Shown: positions 51,526 to 61,024 of the stretch, piece by piece | Position numbering within the stretch: the stretch's first letter is position 1 | How the letters are laid out: each line of letters begins with the position of its first letter | Assembly (NCBI RefSeq): GCF_900101765.1 | Contig: NZ_LT627735.1 | Coordinates: 2,511,501-2,575,500 of the forward strand | Source of the DNA: Nonlabens sp. Hel1_33_55 | GTDB lineage: Bacteria; Bacteroidota; Bacteroidia; Flavobacteriales; Flavobacteriaceae | Direction of reading: 5' to 3' | Length of the DNA stretch: 64,000 nt | Translations under genes and position numbers: made by a program | Notes under the pieces: model-generated | Database searches by the model: none | What the model saw: only the letters and a program-made list of their open reading frames with translations | What the model was told of the DNA's origin: nothing

Positions 51526-52017
51526 ATGGAACTTAAGGAAATACAAAACCTCATCAAATTCGTAGCAAAATCTGGCGCTAGCGAGGTAAAGCTTGAAATG
51601 GATGATATTAAGATCACGATCAAAACGGGATCTGACGAGCCTAATATTACCTACATGCAACAGCCAATGGCTCAAGCTGCTCCGGCACCTGCACCAGCCG
51701 CTGCAGCTGCTGCGGCACCATCTGCATCAGGTGAAGGGACTGCATCAGCCGCTGCGCAATCTGCTGGAGATGATAAATACATCACGGTTAAATCTCCAAT
51801 TATTGGAACTTTCTATAGAAAGCCATCACCAGAGAAGGACACTTTTGTTGAGGTAGGCGATAGCGTCAAGGTAGGCGATACTCTATGTATTATTGAGGCG
51901 ATGAAACTTTTCAACGAGATTGAAAGCGAGGTTTCTGGAACTATCGTTAAGGTTCTTATCGACGATATGTCTCCTGTAGAATTTGACCAGCCATTATTTT
52001 TAGTAGATCCTTCCTAG
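51526..52017 (+). CDS. accB: Biotin carboxyl carrier protein of acetyl-CoA carboxylase
   Basis: A 163-residue BCCP: an N-terminal helical part (KEIQNLIKFVAKSGASEVKLE), a flexible Ala/Pro-rich linker (about 50-80), and a C-terminal biotinyl domain with IIEAMKLFNEIE, the Lys carrying biotin. It is 17 nt after fabH. An iterated palindrome separates it from accC. Confidence 0.96.
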   Translation: MELKEIQNLIKFVAKSGASEVKLEMDDIKITIKTGSDEPNITYMQQPMAQAAPAPAPAAAAAAAPSASGEGTASAAAQSAGDDKYITVKSPIIGTFYRKPSPEKDTFVEVGDSVKVGDTLCIIEAMKLFNEIESEVSGTIVKVLIDDMSPVEFDQPLFLVDPS

Positions 52018-52055
52018 TTCTAAGCTAGATTAGATCGTAAATGTTGTGGTGATGA

Positions 52056-52071
52056 CGCTTTCGCGAAAGCG
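52056..52071. repeat. Iterated palindrome copy 16 (between accB and accC)
   Basis: CGCTTTCGCGAAAGCG, perfect, 38 nt after the accB stop and 36 nt before the accC start, within what should be one transcript. Confidence 0.95.
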
Positions 52072-52107
52072 ATATCTCCATAAACACACTCACTAAAAAC
52101 AAACATT

Positions 52108-53457
52108 ATGTTTAAAAAAATATTGATTGCAAATCGTGGTGAGATCGCATTGCGTGTTATTCGTACCTGTAAAGAAATGGGTATCAAAACCGTTGCGGTT
52201 TATTCTACAGCAGATGCTGATAGCCTTCACGTGAAATTTGCAGACGAGGCCGTTTGTATTGGGCCACCACCCAGCAACCTGTCCTACCTCAAAATGTCAA
52301 ATATCATTAGCGCTGCAGAAATTACTAATGCAGATGCAATACATCCAGGGTACGGTTTTTTATCTGAGAATGCAGACTTTTCTCGCATCTGTGAGGAGCA
52401 CAAGATTAAATTTATAGGAGCAGGTCCAGAGATGATTGCAAAAATGGGAGATAAGGCAACTGCCAAAGCTACCATGAAAGCAGCAGGAGTTCCTTGCGTA
52501 CCAGGATCAGAAGGAATTATTCCAGATTTTGAAACCTGTAAAAAGGTAGCATTGGAAACCGGCTATCCAGTTATGCTTAAAGCTACCGCTGGTGGTGGTG
52601 GTAAAGGGATGAGAGCTGTCTGGTCTGAAGATAAATTACTTACCGCATGGGAAAGTGCCCGCCAGGAAAGTAAAGCCGCCTTTGGCAATGATGATATGTA
52701 CATGGAAAAACTCATTGAAGAGCCACGTCATATTGAAATCCAGATTGTAGGAGATAGCTATGGTAAAGCATGTCATTTAAGTGAACGTGACTGTAGTGTA
52801 CAACGACGTCACCAGAAGCTTACTGAGGAAGTTCCATCACCTTTCATGACTAAAAAGTTACGTAAGGAAATGGGTGAAGCGGCCGTTAGAGCAGCAGAAT
52901 ATATTGCCTATGAAGGAGCAGGAACGGTCGAATTTCTTGTAGATAAGCACCGCAATTTCTACTTCATGGAAATGAATACTCGTATTCAGGTAGAGCACCC
53001 TATAACGGAACAGGTGATTGACTTTGACCTCATACGCGAGCAAATACTTGTTGCTAGTGGTGTAAAGATTTCTGGTAAGAATTATGAGCCAGCATTGCAC
53101 TCTATTGAGTGCCGCATAAATGCAGAGGATCCTTATAATGGCTTTAGACCTTCTCCAGGAAAGATCACCACACTACATGCCCCAGGTGGTCATGGAGTAA
53201 GACTTGACACGCACGTTTATGCGGGTTATTCCATACCGCCTAACTATGATAGTATGATCGCAAAATTGATTACTACCGCGCGTACAAGACAAGAAGCGAT
53301 TGATAAAATGAAGCGTGCTCTAGATGAGTTTGTCATAGAAGGTGTGAAAACAACCATTCCTTTCCATAGACAACTAATGGATGAGCCTGCTTATGTAAAA
53401 GGTGATTACACAACAGCTTTCATGGACACCTTTGTCATGAAACCGCTAGAAGACTAG
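52108..53457 (+). CDS. accC: Acetyl-CoA carboxylase, biotin carboxylase subunit
   Basis: A 449-residue ATP-grasp enzyme: FKKILIANRGEIALRVIRTC at the start, ATAGGGGKGMR (nucleotide loop), HLSERDCSVQRRHQKL and FMEMNTRIQVEHPITEQV. It carboxylates the biotin on BCCP, the first step of fatty acid synthesis. It ends the fabH-accB-accC unit with a terminator behind it. Confidence 0.97.
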   Translation: MFKKILIANRGEIALRVIRTCKEMGIKTVAVYSTADADSLHVKFADEAVCIGPPPSNLSYLKMSNIISAAEITNADAIHPGYGFLSENADFSRICEEHKIKFIGAGPEMIAKMGDKATAKATMKAAGVPCVPGSEGIIPDFETCKKVALETGYPVMLKATAGGGGKGMRAVWSEDKLLTAWESARQESKAAFGNDDMYMEKLIEEPRHIEIQIVGDSYGKACHLSERDCSVQRRHQKLTEEVPSPFMTKKLRKEMGEAAVRAAEYIAYEGAGTVEFLVDKHRNFYFMEMNTRIQVEHPITEQVIDFDLIREQILVASGVKISGKNYEPALHSIECRINAEDPYNGFRPSPGKITTLHAPGGHGVRLDTHVYAGYSIPPNYDSMIAKLITTARTRQEAIDKMKRALDEFVIEGVKTTIPFHRQLMDEPAYVKGDYTTAFMDTFVMKPLED

Positions 53458-53478
53458 TTCTTTAATTCAATAAATAGT

Positions 53479-53513
53479 AAGCGCCAGGTCAATTTGATGT
53501 GGCGCTTTTTTTA
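53479..53513. terminator. Hairpin terminator after accC
   Basis: Stem AAGCGCCA / TGGCGCTT (53479-53486 with 53500-53507) with an extra inner TCAA/TTGA pair, then a T-run that overlaps the stop codon of the convergent gene. Confidence 0.75.
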
Positions 53514-54125
53514 TTTACAATCCTGCTGTGCTTTTGCAGCACCTTCTAATCCCCAAGAAGGCATAAAACCATCAGCTTTCTCCTGCTTAAATAAGCTTAT
53601 GGCAGTTTCCAATTGACCGCAGTATGGTGTCACATCTTTGCCAAAAAATCGAGCGCTACCCATCAACCACTTTGCACGACTGCTCACGACTCTAGGATTT
53701 TTAGGAGCCATGGCTAGAGCTTTTTCATAAATTGCAGTGGTTGATCCAGAGAGCTTCATGCCGTAAATACTACTGTCATACTGGATGTAACAGGTATTGA
53801 GTAATCCTTGCAGCACCATGATTTCAGGATTGTTTAATGAAAGCGATTCAGTTTTGTTGATGAACTCTTGAGCTTTTTTCATTGATGCCAGCGTCTGTTC
53901 TTTTGGATTTTGACCCCACGAACTATTGACGTACGCGAGAGCAGCGTAATATGGCGGCAGCCAATTTTCTTTTTCTGCTGCCGTGATGCGTTCAAACTGC
54001 TGCCCTGCCGCGTTCAAATCGGTTTGCATGGTTTCTAAACCTTTAGTCATGGCTTTTTCATAATTGGACTGTGCCATACAAAATGTTGCGATGAATAGAA
54101 GTAGAGTAGTGGTTAGAGCTTTCAT
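53511..54125 (-). CDS. Secreted TPR-like helical protein, unknown function
   Basis: A 204-residue protein with signal peptide (to about residue 18, TFCMAQ). The rest is helical with TPR-like spacing (NWLPPYYAALAYVNSSWGQ, NPEIMVLQGLLNTCYIQYD, NPRVVSSRAKWLMGSARFFG). No enzymatic motif. It lies downstream of the TonB-receptor gene on the same strand, separated by a palindrome copy. Confidence 0.75.
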   Translation of the reverse strand: MKALTTTLLLFIATFCMAQSNYEKAMTKGLETMQTDLNAAGQQFERITAAEKENWLPPYYAALAYVNSSWGQNPKEQTLASMKKAQEFINKTESLSLNNPEIMVLQGLLNTCYIQYDSSIYGMKLSGSTTAIYEKALAMAPKNPRVVSSRAKWLMGSARFFGKDVTPYCGQLETAISLFKQEKADGFMPSWGLEGAAKAQQDCK

Positions 54126-54171
54126 AATAGATTGAATTTTAGTTTGTTTAGTTCAAATGTCTAGGTAATCT

Positions 54172-54187
54172 CGCTTTCGCGAAAGCG
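54172..54187. repeat. Iterated palindrome copy 17
   Basis: CGCTTTCGCGAAAGCG, perfect, between the TonB-receptor and TPR-like genes. Confidence 0.95.
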
Positions 54188-54225
54188 GAACAATCCCAAC
54201 TGTCATTTTGCATATCTGAACTGTA

Positions 54226-56367
54226 TTATAAATTGTCCAGCTGATTATCACTGCCGCCAATGGTCCAAAAGAAACCGACAAAAATGAAGCGGTCTGCTGC
54301 CTGCCCTATAGCTCTTCTATCAAACTGACCCTGAACGTCTGGTGCATTGCTGTATTGATAGCCAAAAATGTTATCTCGACCCATCACATTGCTCACAGAT
54401 AAATAAAGGATCTTACTATCGTCTAGCAGATAGGCCCAATTGAAATCCAAACTCTGAAAATCTGTGGTCTTATCGTTCAAAAACCCTTCTTGGTTTGCAT
54501 TGGTAAAAGGTCTGCCGCTGGCATAATTGTATGTGAACCCTATCTGTGATTGTAGGTCATCTACCCAGTATTTTGTCACGATACTTAGGTTATGATCAGT
54601 TGCAAATTGAGGTGTTGCGGTTTGTGGATAGTTTCTATACAATCTTTCAGTATCTAGGAAGGAATAGCTCACCCAATACTCTAGATTTTTTATGGACTGC
54701 TCGTCTCTCCAGAAAATATCGAGACCTGTAGCGTATCCATCACCACCGTTTTCATAATTTGAGTTGAATGCTGGCCTGCTGGTGTCGTAGGTCAATAGGT
54801 TATCGTATTTTTTGTAGTAAGCTTCTGCCCGTAACATTCTATTGTTCTTTTTATGTAAAAAGTTGAGTATAAAATGTTCTGCTTTTTCGGTTTCAAGGCT
54901 GGAATCGTATTGAAGAATACTGTTATCGATTTGCTGATGAAACATTCCGTAAGCTGCAGAGATCTGCGTGTTGTCGCTTATGCTTATCGCCGCGCTCAAT
55001 CTAGGAGAAAATCTAATTTGCTGTGTTGTATTATAGTAGTCTGCACGGCCGCCTATTTTGAATGCCAGATCTTTTGAAGCAAATAATTCTGATTCGACAA
55101 ATGCTCCAGTATTGTATTGACTTATGGTATTATTGAAGTTTTCCTGTTCAAATAGGATACTCTCTTTACTATCGATGACAAACTGTTCTGCACCGTAGTG
55201 CATCTTAAAGTAATTATTATATCGCTTTGAGACTTTGACTTTACCATTCACTGCAGTTTCGGAATTGTCAATTTTAGTTGTTGTCAAATTCAAATCAGTA
55301 TGATCCTTTGAAAGACTGACGCCTGATTGAATTTCCCAGCTTTCAGAAAGCTCGCCTGTGTAGTTGAGGTTACCATAATAATTGCGATTGCGCAGTCCGA
55401 AGAAGAAACCGTCCTCTACATTGATATCTTCTTGAATCAAACTAAAATCACTATATGAAAAAGCACCATAGGCTTTAAACAAGCCCTTATTTGTTTTATG
55501 TCTGTAGACAGCTTCACCGCTGGCGCTTTGAAATGGATCTATAAACTGATTGTTTTGGGGTATGATTTCATTGTACGGTGCGAGATTGATGTAAGTAGCA
55601 TTCACGCTCAAACTGTTCTCTTCCCATATTTGGGTGTTTCCTGCCCCAACGCCAACGGTCATTAACTGCACTTCAGTCTTTTCTTCTATGGGAAAGTTGG
55701 TGGTGTTGAGCAGTAAAACTGATGAAAGCGCATCACCATATTCTGCGCTGTAGCCACCAGTGGAAAAAGTGATACCGTCAAAAAGAAACGGCGAAAAGCG
55801 TCCTCTAGTAGGAATGTTACCGGTAGATGGTGTGTAAGGACTAAATACTCTGTTTCCATCTACGAAGATTTGGGTTTCATCTGCTGTACCGCCGCGAACG
55901 AACAAGCGTCCATCATCTGGGTTTGCCGTTGTACCAGGTAAGGTTTGCAATGCTCCCAGAAAGTCACCAGCTGCTCCAGCTGTAGTAACGATATCCAAAG
56001 GTTTAAGAACGCTAGCCTTTGAACTATCTCCGGCGCTAAAACTACCAGCACTTAAAACTACAGTATTCAATGCGTTCATGCTTTCTCTCAAAGAGATTGC
56101 AACCTTACTTAAAGTAGCTACGGAAGTCTCTCTTCTAAATTCTTCATATCCTATAAAGCTGGCAATAAGAATTACAGGGCCAGTTTCTGAAGTTGTAAAT
56201 ACGAATTTGCCATCCACATCAGACATAGCTCCATCATAAGTACCTTCCAGATAAACATTCACGCCCATTAAAGGCTGGTTTTTAGAATCTGTAATGGTTC
56301 CCGATATTTTTGTTTGTGCTGAGGAAATAGACGAGAAAAGAAGGAGAAAAAGAAGAAGAGCTTTCAT
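54226..56367 (-). CDS. TonB-dependent receptor with carboxypeptidase-like N-terminal domain
   Basis: A 713-residue protein: signal peptide (to about 17), CarboxypepD_reg domain (ISGTITDSKNQPLMGVNVYLEGT, about 21-95), plug domain with RLFVRGGTADETQIFVDGNRV (about 155-175), then a beta-barrel ending IFVGFFWTIGG. It imports a ligand through the outer membrane using TonB energy; the ligand is not known. The small TPR-like secreted gene downstream could be a partner. Confidence 0.92.
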   Translation of the reverse strand: MKALLLFLLLFSSISSAQTKISGTITDSKNQPLMGVNVYLEGTYDGAMSDVDGKFVFTTSETGPVILIASFIGYEEFRRETSVATLSKVAISLRESMNALNTVVLSAGSFSAGDSSKASVLKPLDIVTTAGAAGDFLGALQTLPGTTANPDDGRLFVRGGTADETQIFVDGNRVFSPYTPSTGNIPTRGRFSPFLFDGITFSTGGYSAEYGDALSSVLLLNTTNFPIEEKTEVQLMTVGVGAGNTQIWEENSLSVNATYINLAPYNEIIPQNNQFIDPFQSASGEAVYRHKTNKGLFKAYGAFSYSDFSLIQEDINVEDGFFFGLRNRNYYGNLNYTGELSESWEIQSGVSLSKDHTDLNLTTTKIDNSETAVNGKVKVSKRYNNYFKMHYGAEQFVIDSKESILFEQENFNNTISQYNTGAFVESELFASKDLAFKIGGRADYYNTTQQIRFSPRLSAAISISDNTQISAAYGMFHQQIDNSILQYDSSLETEKAEHFILNFLHKKNNRMLRAEAYYKKYDNLLTYDTSRPAFNSNYENGGDGYATGLDIFWRDEQSIKNLEYWVSYSFLDTERLYRNYPQTATPQFATDHNLSIVTKYWVDDLQSQIGFTYNYASGRPFTNANQEGFLNDKTTDFQSLDFNWAYLLDDSKILYLSVSNVMGRDNIFGYQYSNAPDVQGQFDRRAIGQAADRFIFVGFFWTIGGSDNQLDNL

Positions 56368-56462
56368 GATTGTCGGTTTGATGAGACAAACATGAGGTGG
56401 AATAACACCTAAATAAATTTGAACCTACCCAGTTGTAGAATCAAGATGCTGAAACGTAAAAA

Positions 56463-57389
56463 TTAAAACCTTGCGAGAAATACGTTGGAGGAAACTGGCA
56501 CAAAATCGGCTGAATTGACCCAGAACATTTGATTCTTTGCTTCACACTTTAATAAATAATAATCACCTTTAAAGTAGGAATTCTTTACAACTGCTGGTAC
56601 TCCAGAATCTGCGATCATTAATTGATGTGGATAAAATAACATCTCTTGATCATTATTAAAAAATCCAGCCCCAACTACGTTTATGTCATCAAATAGTGAT
56701 GCTACGTAAAAGTCTTTAGGTTTGTTGTAAATCTCTATTGTTGGTCTATGATCTACAATCTCACCAGCTTTCATCACAATAGTTTCATCAGTGAAAGAAA
56801 GAACGTCACCACGATCATGAGTGGCAATGAGACAACTGATATTTTCTTCTCTCAAATACTTGAAAAGCTGACGCCTTAAATTGTTTTTTCTAAAATTATC
56901 GACATGGCTAAAAGGCTCGTCCAATAGAAGGAGCTTGGGTTGTTGCGCCAAAGCTTTGGCAATTGCCACACGCTGTTTTTGACCTCCAGACAATGTCTTG
57001 ACCTTGCGATCTGAAAAGGACTCCATTTCTACTACTCGTAGTAGTTGCTGTATGGTTTGACTACGATCATCTAATTGAATCGATAAATGTTCGCCTACGT
57101 TTTCAAACACAGTAGTGTAGGGCATCAAATCAAATTCTTGAGGCACATACTTCATCATGGGATGTCCTGGAACAAGATGATGGTCTGCGCCTAGGAGTTC
57201 TTCATCATTCCATGTAACAGTCCCAGAATCTTGTTCAAGCAACCCGTAGATCAGATTGAGCAGCGTGCTTTTACCGCAGCCGCTTTCGCCCATAACCGCT
57301 GCAATGCAGCCTTGCTCTAATTCAAGAGAGATGTCTTTGAGAGTTCTCGCTTTCGCGAAAGCGAAATTTATATCAGTCAACTGCAGCAT
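56463..57389 (-). CDS. ABC transporter ATP-binding protein
   Basis: A 308-residue ATPase: Walker A GESGCGKSTLLNL (about 35-47), Q-loop VPQEFDLMPY, signature LSGGQKQRVAIAKALA, Walker B LLLLDEPFSHVD, and ATHDRGDV. A C-terminal extension of about 70 residues resembles the TOBE-type end of iron/polyamine-type importers (PotA/FbpC). No permease gene is adjacent. A palindrome copy near the start codes INFAFAKART, and the -7 element ends 4 nt before the ATG. Confidence 0.9.
   Translation of the reverse strand: MLQLTDINFAFAKARTLKDISLELEQGCIAAVMGESGCGKSTLLNLIYGLLEQDSGTVTWNDEELLGADHHLVPGHPMMKYVPQEFDLMPYTTVFENVGEHLSIQLDDRSQTIQQLLRVVEMESFSDRKVKTLSGGQKQRVAIAKALAQQPKLLLLDEPFSHVDNFRKNNLRRQLFKYLREENISCLIATHDRGDVLSFTDETIVMKAGEIVDHRPTIEIYNKPKDFYVASLFDDINVVGAGFFNNDQEMLFYPHQLMIADSGVPAVVKNSYFKGDYYLLKCEAKNQMFWVNSADFVPVSSNVFLARF
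57348..57363. repeat. Iterated palindrome copy 18 (inside the ABC ATPase gene)
   Basis: CGCTTTCGCGAAAGCG, perfect; read A-F-A-K-A at residues 10-14. Confidence 0.95.
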
Positions 57390-57393
57390 CTAA

Positions 57394-57401
57394 CAAAGGT
57401 A
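57394..57401 (-). promoter_or_regulatory. -7 promoter element of the ABC ATPase gene
   Basis: The reverse strand reads TACCTTTG (TAnnTTTG), 4 nt before the ATG. Confidence 0.55.
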
Positions 57402-57433
57402 CTGACCATTGAGTGAGTCCAATTGAAACGCAC

Positions 57434-57467
57434 ATAAAAAAACCGCCATCTTCTTAGATGGCGGTTT
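57434..57467 (-). terminator. Hairpin terminator after the prolyl oligopeptidase gene
   Basis: A perfect 12-bp stem (57440-57451 with 57456-57467), 4-nt loop, T-run on the minus strand. Confidence 0.85.
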
Positions 57468-57488
57468 AAGAGAAATACTATCCTTAAA

Positions 57489-59657
57489 TTACATTTTCAC
57501 ATCACTAACAGGCTGCGGTAATTCTTTGTAACCCATATTATAAAGAGTAAATCCATAAATATCAGTTTGTTCTTCAATGATTTTGCTGGTAGGTTTTCCA
57601 GCACCATGACCAGCATCAGTTTCAATGCGGATTAATGTTGGTTTGTCACCAGCTTGTTTGGATTGAAGCTCTGCCGCAAACTTAAAGGAATGTGCAGGTA
57701 CAACGCGATCATCATGGTCACCAGTTGTAACTAAAGTTGCTGGATAATTGGTTCCTTCCTTGATGTTATGTAGCGGAGAATAATTCTTTAAGTAATTGAA
57801 CATTTCGGTATTATCCTCTGCTGTTCCATAGTCGTATGCCCAACCAGCACCAGCTGTAAATTTGTTGTAGCGCAACATATCAAGAACACCTACTTGAGGT
57901 ATAGCGACGGCAGCAAGGTCTGGCCGTTGTGTCATGGTAGCGCCAACTAACAAACCACCATTGGATCCACCTTGAATCGCCAGCTTTTCTGTTGAGGTGT
58001 ACTTTTCTTTTTTGAGATATTCTGCGGCAGCAATAAAGTCGTCAAAAACATTTTGCTTCTGCATTTTAGTTCCTGCATCATGCCATTTTTTACCATATTC
58101 TCCACCACCACGCAGGTTGGCTACCGCATAGACGCCACCCATTTCCATCCATGCAGCTCTGGAAACAGAGAATCCTGGATTAAGCGAGATATTAAAACCT
58201 CCATAACCGTAAAGAATAGTTGGGTTGGTACCATCTTGCTTCATTCCTTTTTTATAGGAAATGATCATCGGGATCTGGGTGCCATCTTTTGAATTATAGA
58301 AAACCTGCTTACTCTCGTAGTTATCTGGATCAAACTTGATATCTGGCTTGCGGTATAATTCAGAGGTTCCTTTTTCTATATTGTAGAGATACGTACTTCC
58401 AGGGGTCACGTAATTTGTGAAGGAGTAATAAAGTGTCTTGTCTTCATCCTTTGCGCCAAAACCGCCCACATTACCAACTCCAGGTAATTCTACATCACGC
58501 ACTAACGTTCCATCAAGATTGAACTGTTTGATTTGCGATACAGCATCAACCATATATTCTGCAAAGATGTAACCACCACCAGTTGATGGAGAAAGCACAT
58601 TCTCTGTTTCTGGAATAAGATCAACCCAGTTGTCTGGTGTTGGATTAGAGATATTTGTTGTAACCACACGTTTATTGGGAGCATTATAGTCGGTTACCAG
58701 CCATAACAAATCACCTTCATTGTGAAGTACATAACTGTTGGTATCGAAATTATCCAAGATCGTCACTAACGGAGCATTGGGTTGATCCAATCGTTTCATG
58801 AACAATTTGCCGCCATTGGTACTCGTACTGGCAGATATGATTAATAACCGCTGGTCGTCAGTCACGTTACCGCCTATGTATCTATATTTTTGATCTGGAG
58901 TACCGCCAAAAATGATCTTATCAGAACTTTGTGGCGTTCCCAGTTTGTGATAATACAACTTGTGTTGATCTGTCATGGCGCTGAGCTCGCTGCCCTTAGG
59001 CTTATCATAACTAGAGTAATAGATGCCTTCATCCTTATACCAGGAAAGGCCAGAGAACTTCACATCCTGAATAGTGTCACCTATAATTTCTTTAGAAGCT
59101 GAGTCCATAACAATGATCTTGCGCCAGTCGCTACCACCGGTAGAAATAGAGTAGGCTAGTTTTGAACCATCTTCTGTAAAACTAAGGCCGCCTAATGATA
59201 TAGTGCCGTCAGCAGCAAATGTGTTGGGATCCAAGAACACTGTAGCAGTAGATGGGTCTGCATTTTTCTCATATCTGTAAAGGACAGATTGATTTTGCAA
59301 GCCGTCATTCTTTGAGTAATAAGCGTAGTCACCTTCAATGAATGGAGCGCCTATTTTTTCATAATTCCATAATTCCGTGAGGCGTTTGTTGATTTTATCA
59401 CGGTACGGGATCTGGGACAGATAGTCTTGAGTCACCTTATTTTGGGCTTTGACCCATTCACCGGTTTCTGCACTGCGGTCATCTTCTAACCAACGGTATG
59501 GATCTGCGACTTCATTGCCAAAATAAACATCAGTTGTGTCAACCTTCTTAGTTTCTGGATAGGTCATCGCCATAGCCGTTTCTTCATTTTTTTCATCCTT
59601 ACAAGCTGCAAGAGCCAGAAAACCTAGCGCTGCTACATAAATATTCTTTGTTTTCAT
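57489..59657 (-). CDS. Prolyl oligopeptidase family serine peptidase, lipoprotein
   Basis: Start MKTKNIYVAALGFLALAACK at 59657 gives 722 residues with a lipoprotein signal (Cys about 19). An N-terminal PFYPRWLEDD-type start (DPYRWLEDDRSAETGEWVKAQN) leads into a beta-propeller (about 100-430) and then the alpha/beta hydrolase with Ser in QGGSNGGLLVGA, Asp in TGDHDDRVVPAHSFK and His in DAGHGAG. It cleaves short peptides after proline. It starts 2 nt after the T9SS-sorted protein gene. Confidence 0.94.
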   Translation of the reverse strand: MKTKNIYVAALGFLALAACKDEKNEETAMAMTYPETKKVDTTDVYFGNEVADPYRWLEDDRSAETGEWVKAQNKVTQDYLSQIPYRDKINKRLTELWNYEKIGAPFIEGDYAYYSKNDGLQNQSVLYRYEKNADPSTATVFLDPNTFAADGTISLGGLSFTEDGSKLAYSISTGGSDWRKIIVMDSASKEIIGDTIQDVKFSGLSWYKDEGIYYSSYDKPKGSELSAMTDQHKLYYHKLGTPQSSDKIIFGGTPDQKYRYIGGNVTDDQRLLIISASTSTNGGKLFMKRLDQPNAPLVTILDNFDTNSYVLHNEGDLLWLVTDYNAPNKRVVTTNISNPTPDNWVDLIPETENVLSPSTGGGYIFAEYMVDAVSQIKQFNLDGTLVRDVELPGVGNVGGFGAKDEDKTLYYSFTNYVTPGSTYLYNIEKGTSELYRKPDIKFDPDNYESKQVFYNSKDGTQIPMIISYKKGMKQDGTNPTILYGYGGFNISLNPGFSVSRAAWMEMGGVYAVANLRGGGEYGKKWHDAGTKMQKQNVFDDFIAAAEYLKKEKYTSTEKLAIQGGSNGGLLVGATMTQRPDLAAVAIPQVGVLDMLRYNKFTAGAGWAYDYGTAEDNTEMFNYLKNYSPLHNIKEGTNYPATLVTTGDHDDRVVPAHSFKFAAELQSKQAGDKPTLIRIETDAGHGAGKPTSKIIEEQTDIYGFTLYNMGYKELPQPVSDVKM

Positions 59658-59659
59658 AA

Positions 59660-60970
59660 TCAATTTTTAAGTACTGGAAGCGATTCACTTCCCTGTGGTG
59701 TCGTGATTTTCAAAAGATAGGTGCCAGTTGGTAAATCGTCAAGTGATAAATCGTTTAATGGCTGGAAAACCCTGAGGCTTTGGCCGCTTAAGTTAAACAA
59801 TTCCACCTTGTTAATGACGCCTGCTCCATAGATGTGAATCTGGTTTTTAGTTGGGTTGGGATAAAGGGATATCGCTTTCGCGAAAGCGAACTCATCACCA
59901 GCACTAAGCACATCACCGGCATATTTAAATACACCAGATGTATCTTCATTATTTGTAAAACCGCCGCTGTAGCCAGTGTTCTGGTTCAAAAATGCAACGT
60001 CAACATGCTGCACATTGTCAATATTTGTCCAGGTCAAACCGTCGTTAGTTGAGTAAGAACTACCTTGAAAATTAGGATCAGAACCCACACTGACTATCAA
60101 ACTGCTGGACGGTATGTATGCAATATTATCGCCATAGGGACCAGCAGTACCGCTTGTCACAATCTCTGTCCAGGTTTGACCAGAGTTCGTAGTGCTGTAG
60201 ATAGCGCCAGCATTTGTCTGTAAAATCCCCTTTGAGCCATTTGCAAAACTGAGATCTCCAGATATATCCTCACCGCCAAAATCACTTATGGGCGACTGAT
60301 ATACATTCCAATTCAATCCACGATTTGCCGAGTGAAACACTCTTCCAGCACTTGTCGTAAACCATATGGAATCTCCTGATGCTGTATTTTGGGCGAGGTA
60401 ACCAGTTTCATTATTTTGTGGTGCAGGTATGTTTGCAGTGGCCACTTGTGTAAAATTTGTACCGCCATCAGTTGTAATATAGATTTCCCAATTGCCATTG
60501 ATTGGATCACCTGTTACTACACCGTTATTGGCATCAAAAAAATGGATGGTATTGGCAAAACTGTTCGCTGAAGAAAATGCAGTCTGGCTGGCTTTATTCC
60601 AAGAAGCGCCGCCATCTTCGGTTTTCCAAATGCCGCCTTGTTGGTCTGCAATTCTAGGATAAACCGCTATAAAAGCAACCTGATCATCGATGGCAGCGAT
60701 ATCGCCTATGCCAAGATTCGTATTGCCGACAGCTATGATACCCGCATTCCAAGTAAGACCAGCATCAGTCGTTCTTGAAAACTGCTGGATGTTGTTATTG
60801 GGATTGATACCATTGTAGCCTATTCCCCAAGCTACATTTTCATCCACGATGGTAAATCTAGAAATACCGGTAGATTCTGTCGGAAAATCAGAATCTACCT
60901 CATTCCAAAATTGTGCCTGTGAACTTAAAGTGAATAAGACAGATAGGCTTAGAAGTAATAATCTATTCAT
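59660..60970 (-). CDS. T9SS type A sorting-domain protein with beta-propeller
   Basis: Start MNRLLLLSLSVLFTLSSQAQ at 60970 gives 436 residues with a signal peptide. The mature part has repeated WK-TEDGGASWNK / TTNSGQTWTEI / STNDGLTWTNI blocks (Asp-box/BNR or Ycf48-like propeller). The last ~75 residues are a type IX secretion sorting domain (LYPNPTKNQIHIYG...LFNLSGQSLRV...LPTGTYLLKI). A palindrome copy falls in the linker just before YPNPT, read FAFAKAIS. It is translationally close to the prolyl oligopeptidase gene. Confidence 0.9.
   Translation of the reverse strand: MNRLLLLSLSVLFTLSSQAQFWNEVDSDFPTESTGISRFTIVDENVAWGIGYNGINPNNNIQQFSRTTDAGLTWNAGIIAVGNTNLGIGDIAAIDDQVAFIAVYPRIADQQGGIWKTEDGGASWNKASQTAFSSANSFANTIHFFDANNGVVTGDPINGNWEIYITTDGGTNFTQVATANIPAPQNNETGYLAQNTASGDSIWFTTSAGRVFHSANRGLNWNVYQSPISDFGGEDISGDLSFANGSKGILQTNAGAIYSTTNSGQTWTEIVTSGTAGPYGDNIAYIPSSSLIVSVGSDPNFQGSSYSTNDGLTWTNIDNVQHVDVAFLNQNTGYSGGFTNNEDTSGVFKYAGDVLSAGDEFAFAKAISLYPNPTKNQIHIYGAGVINKVELFNLSGQSLRVFQPLNDLSLDDLPTGTYLLKITTPQGSESLPVLKN
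59873..59888. repeat. Iterated palindrome copy 19 (inside the T9SS-sorted protein gene)
   Basis: CGCTTTCGCGAAAGCG, perfect; read A-F-A-K-A in the linker before the sorting domain. Confidence 0.95.
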
Positions 60971-61024
60971 AAGAAATTCTCTAAAGTTATAAATGTAGAG
61001 AAAATCCGACTGCAGGGCTCGCAA

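Noticed and set aside
13834..54187. The iterated palindrome as a set of rho-independent terminators or as parS
   Set aside because: No T-run follows most copies, several are inside genes or between accB and accC, and the sequence differs from TGTTTCACGTGAAACA.
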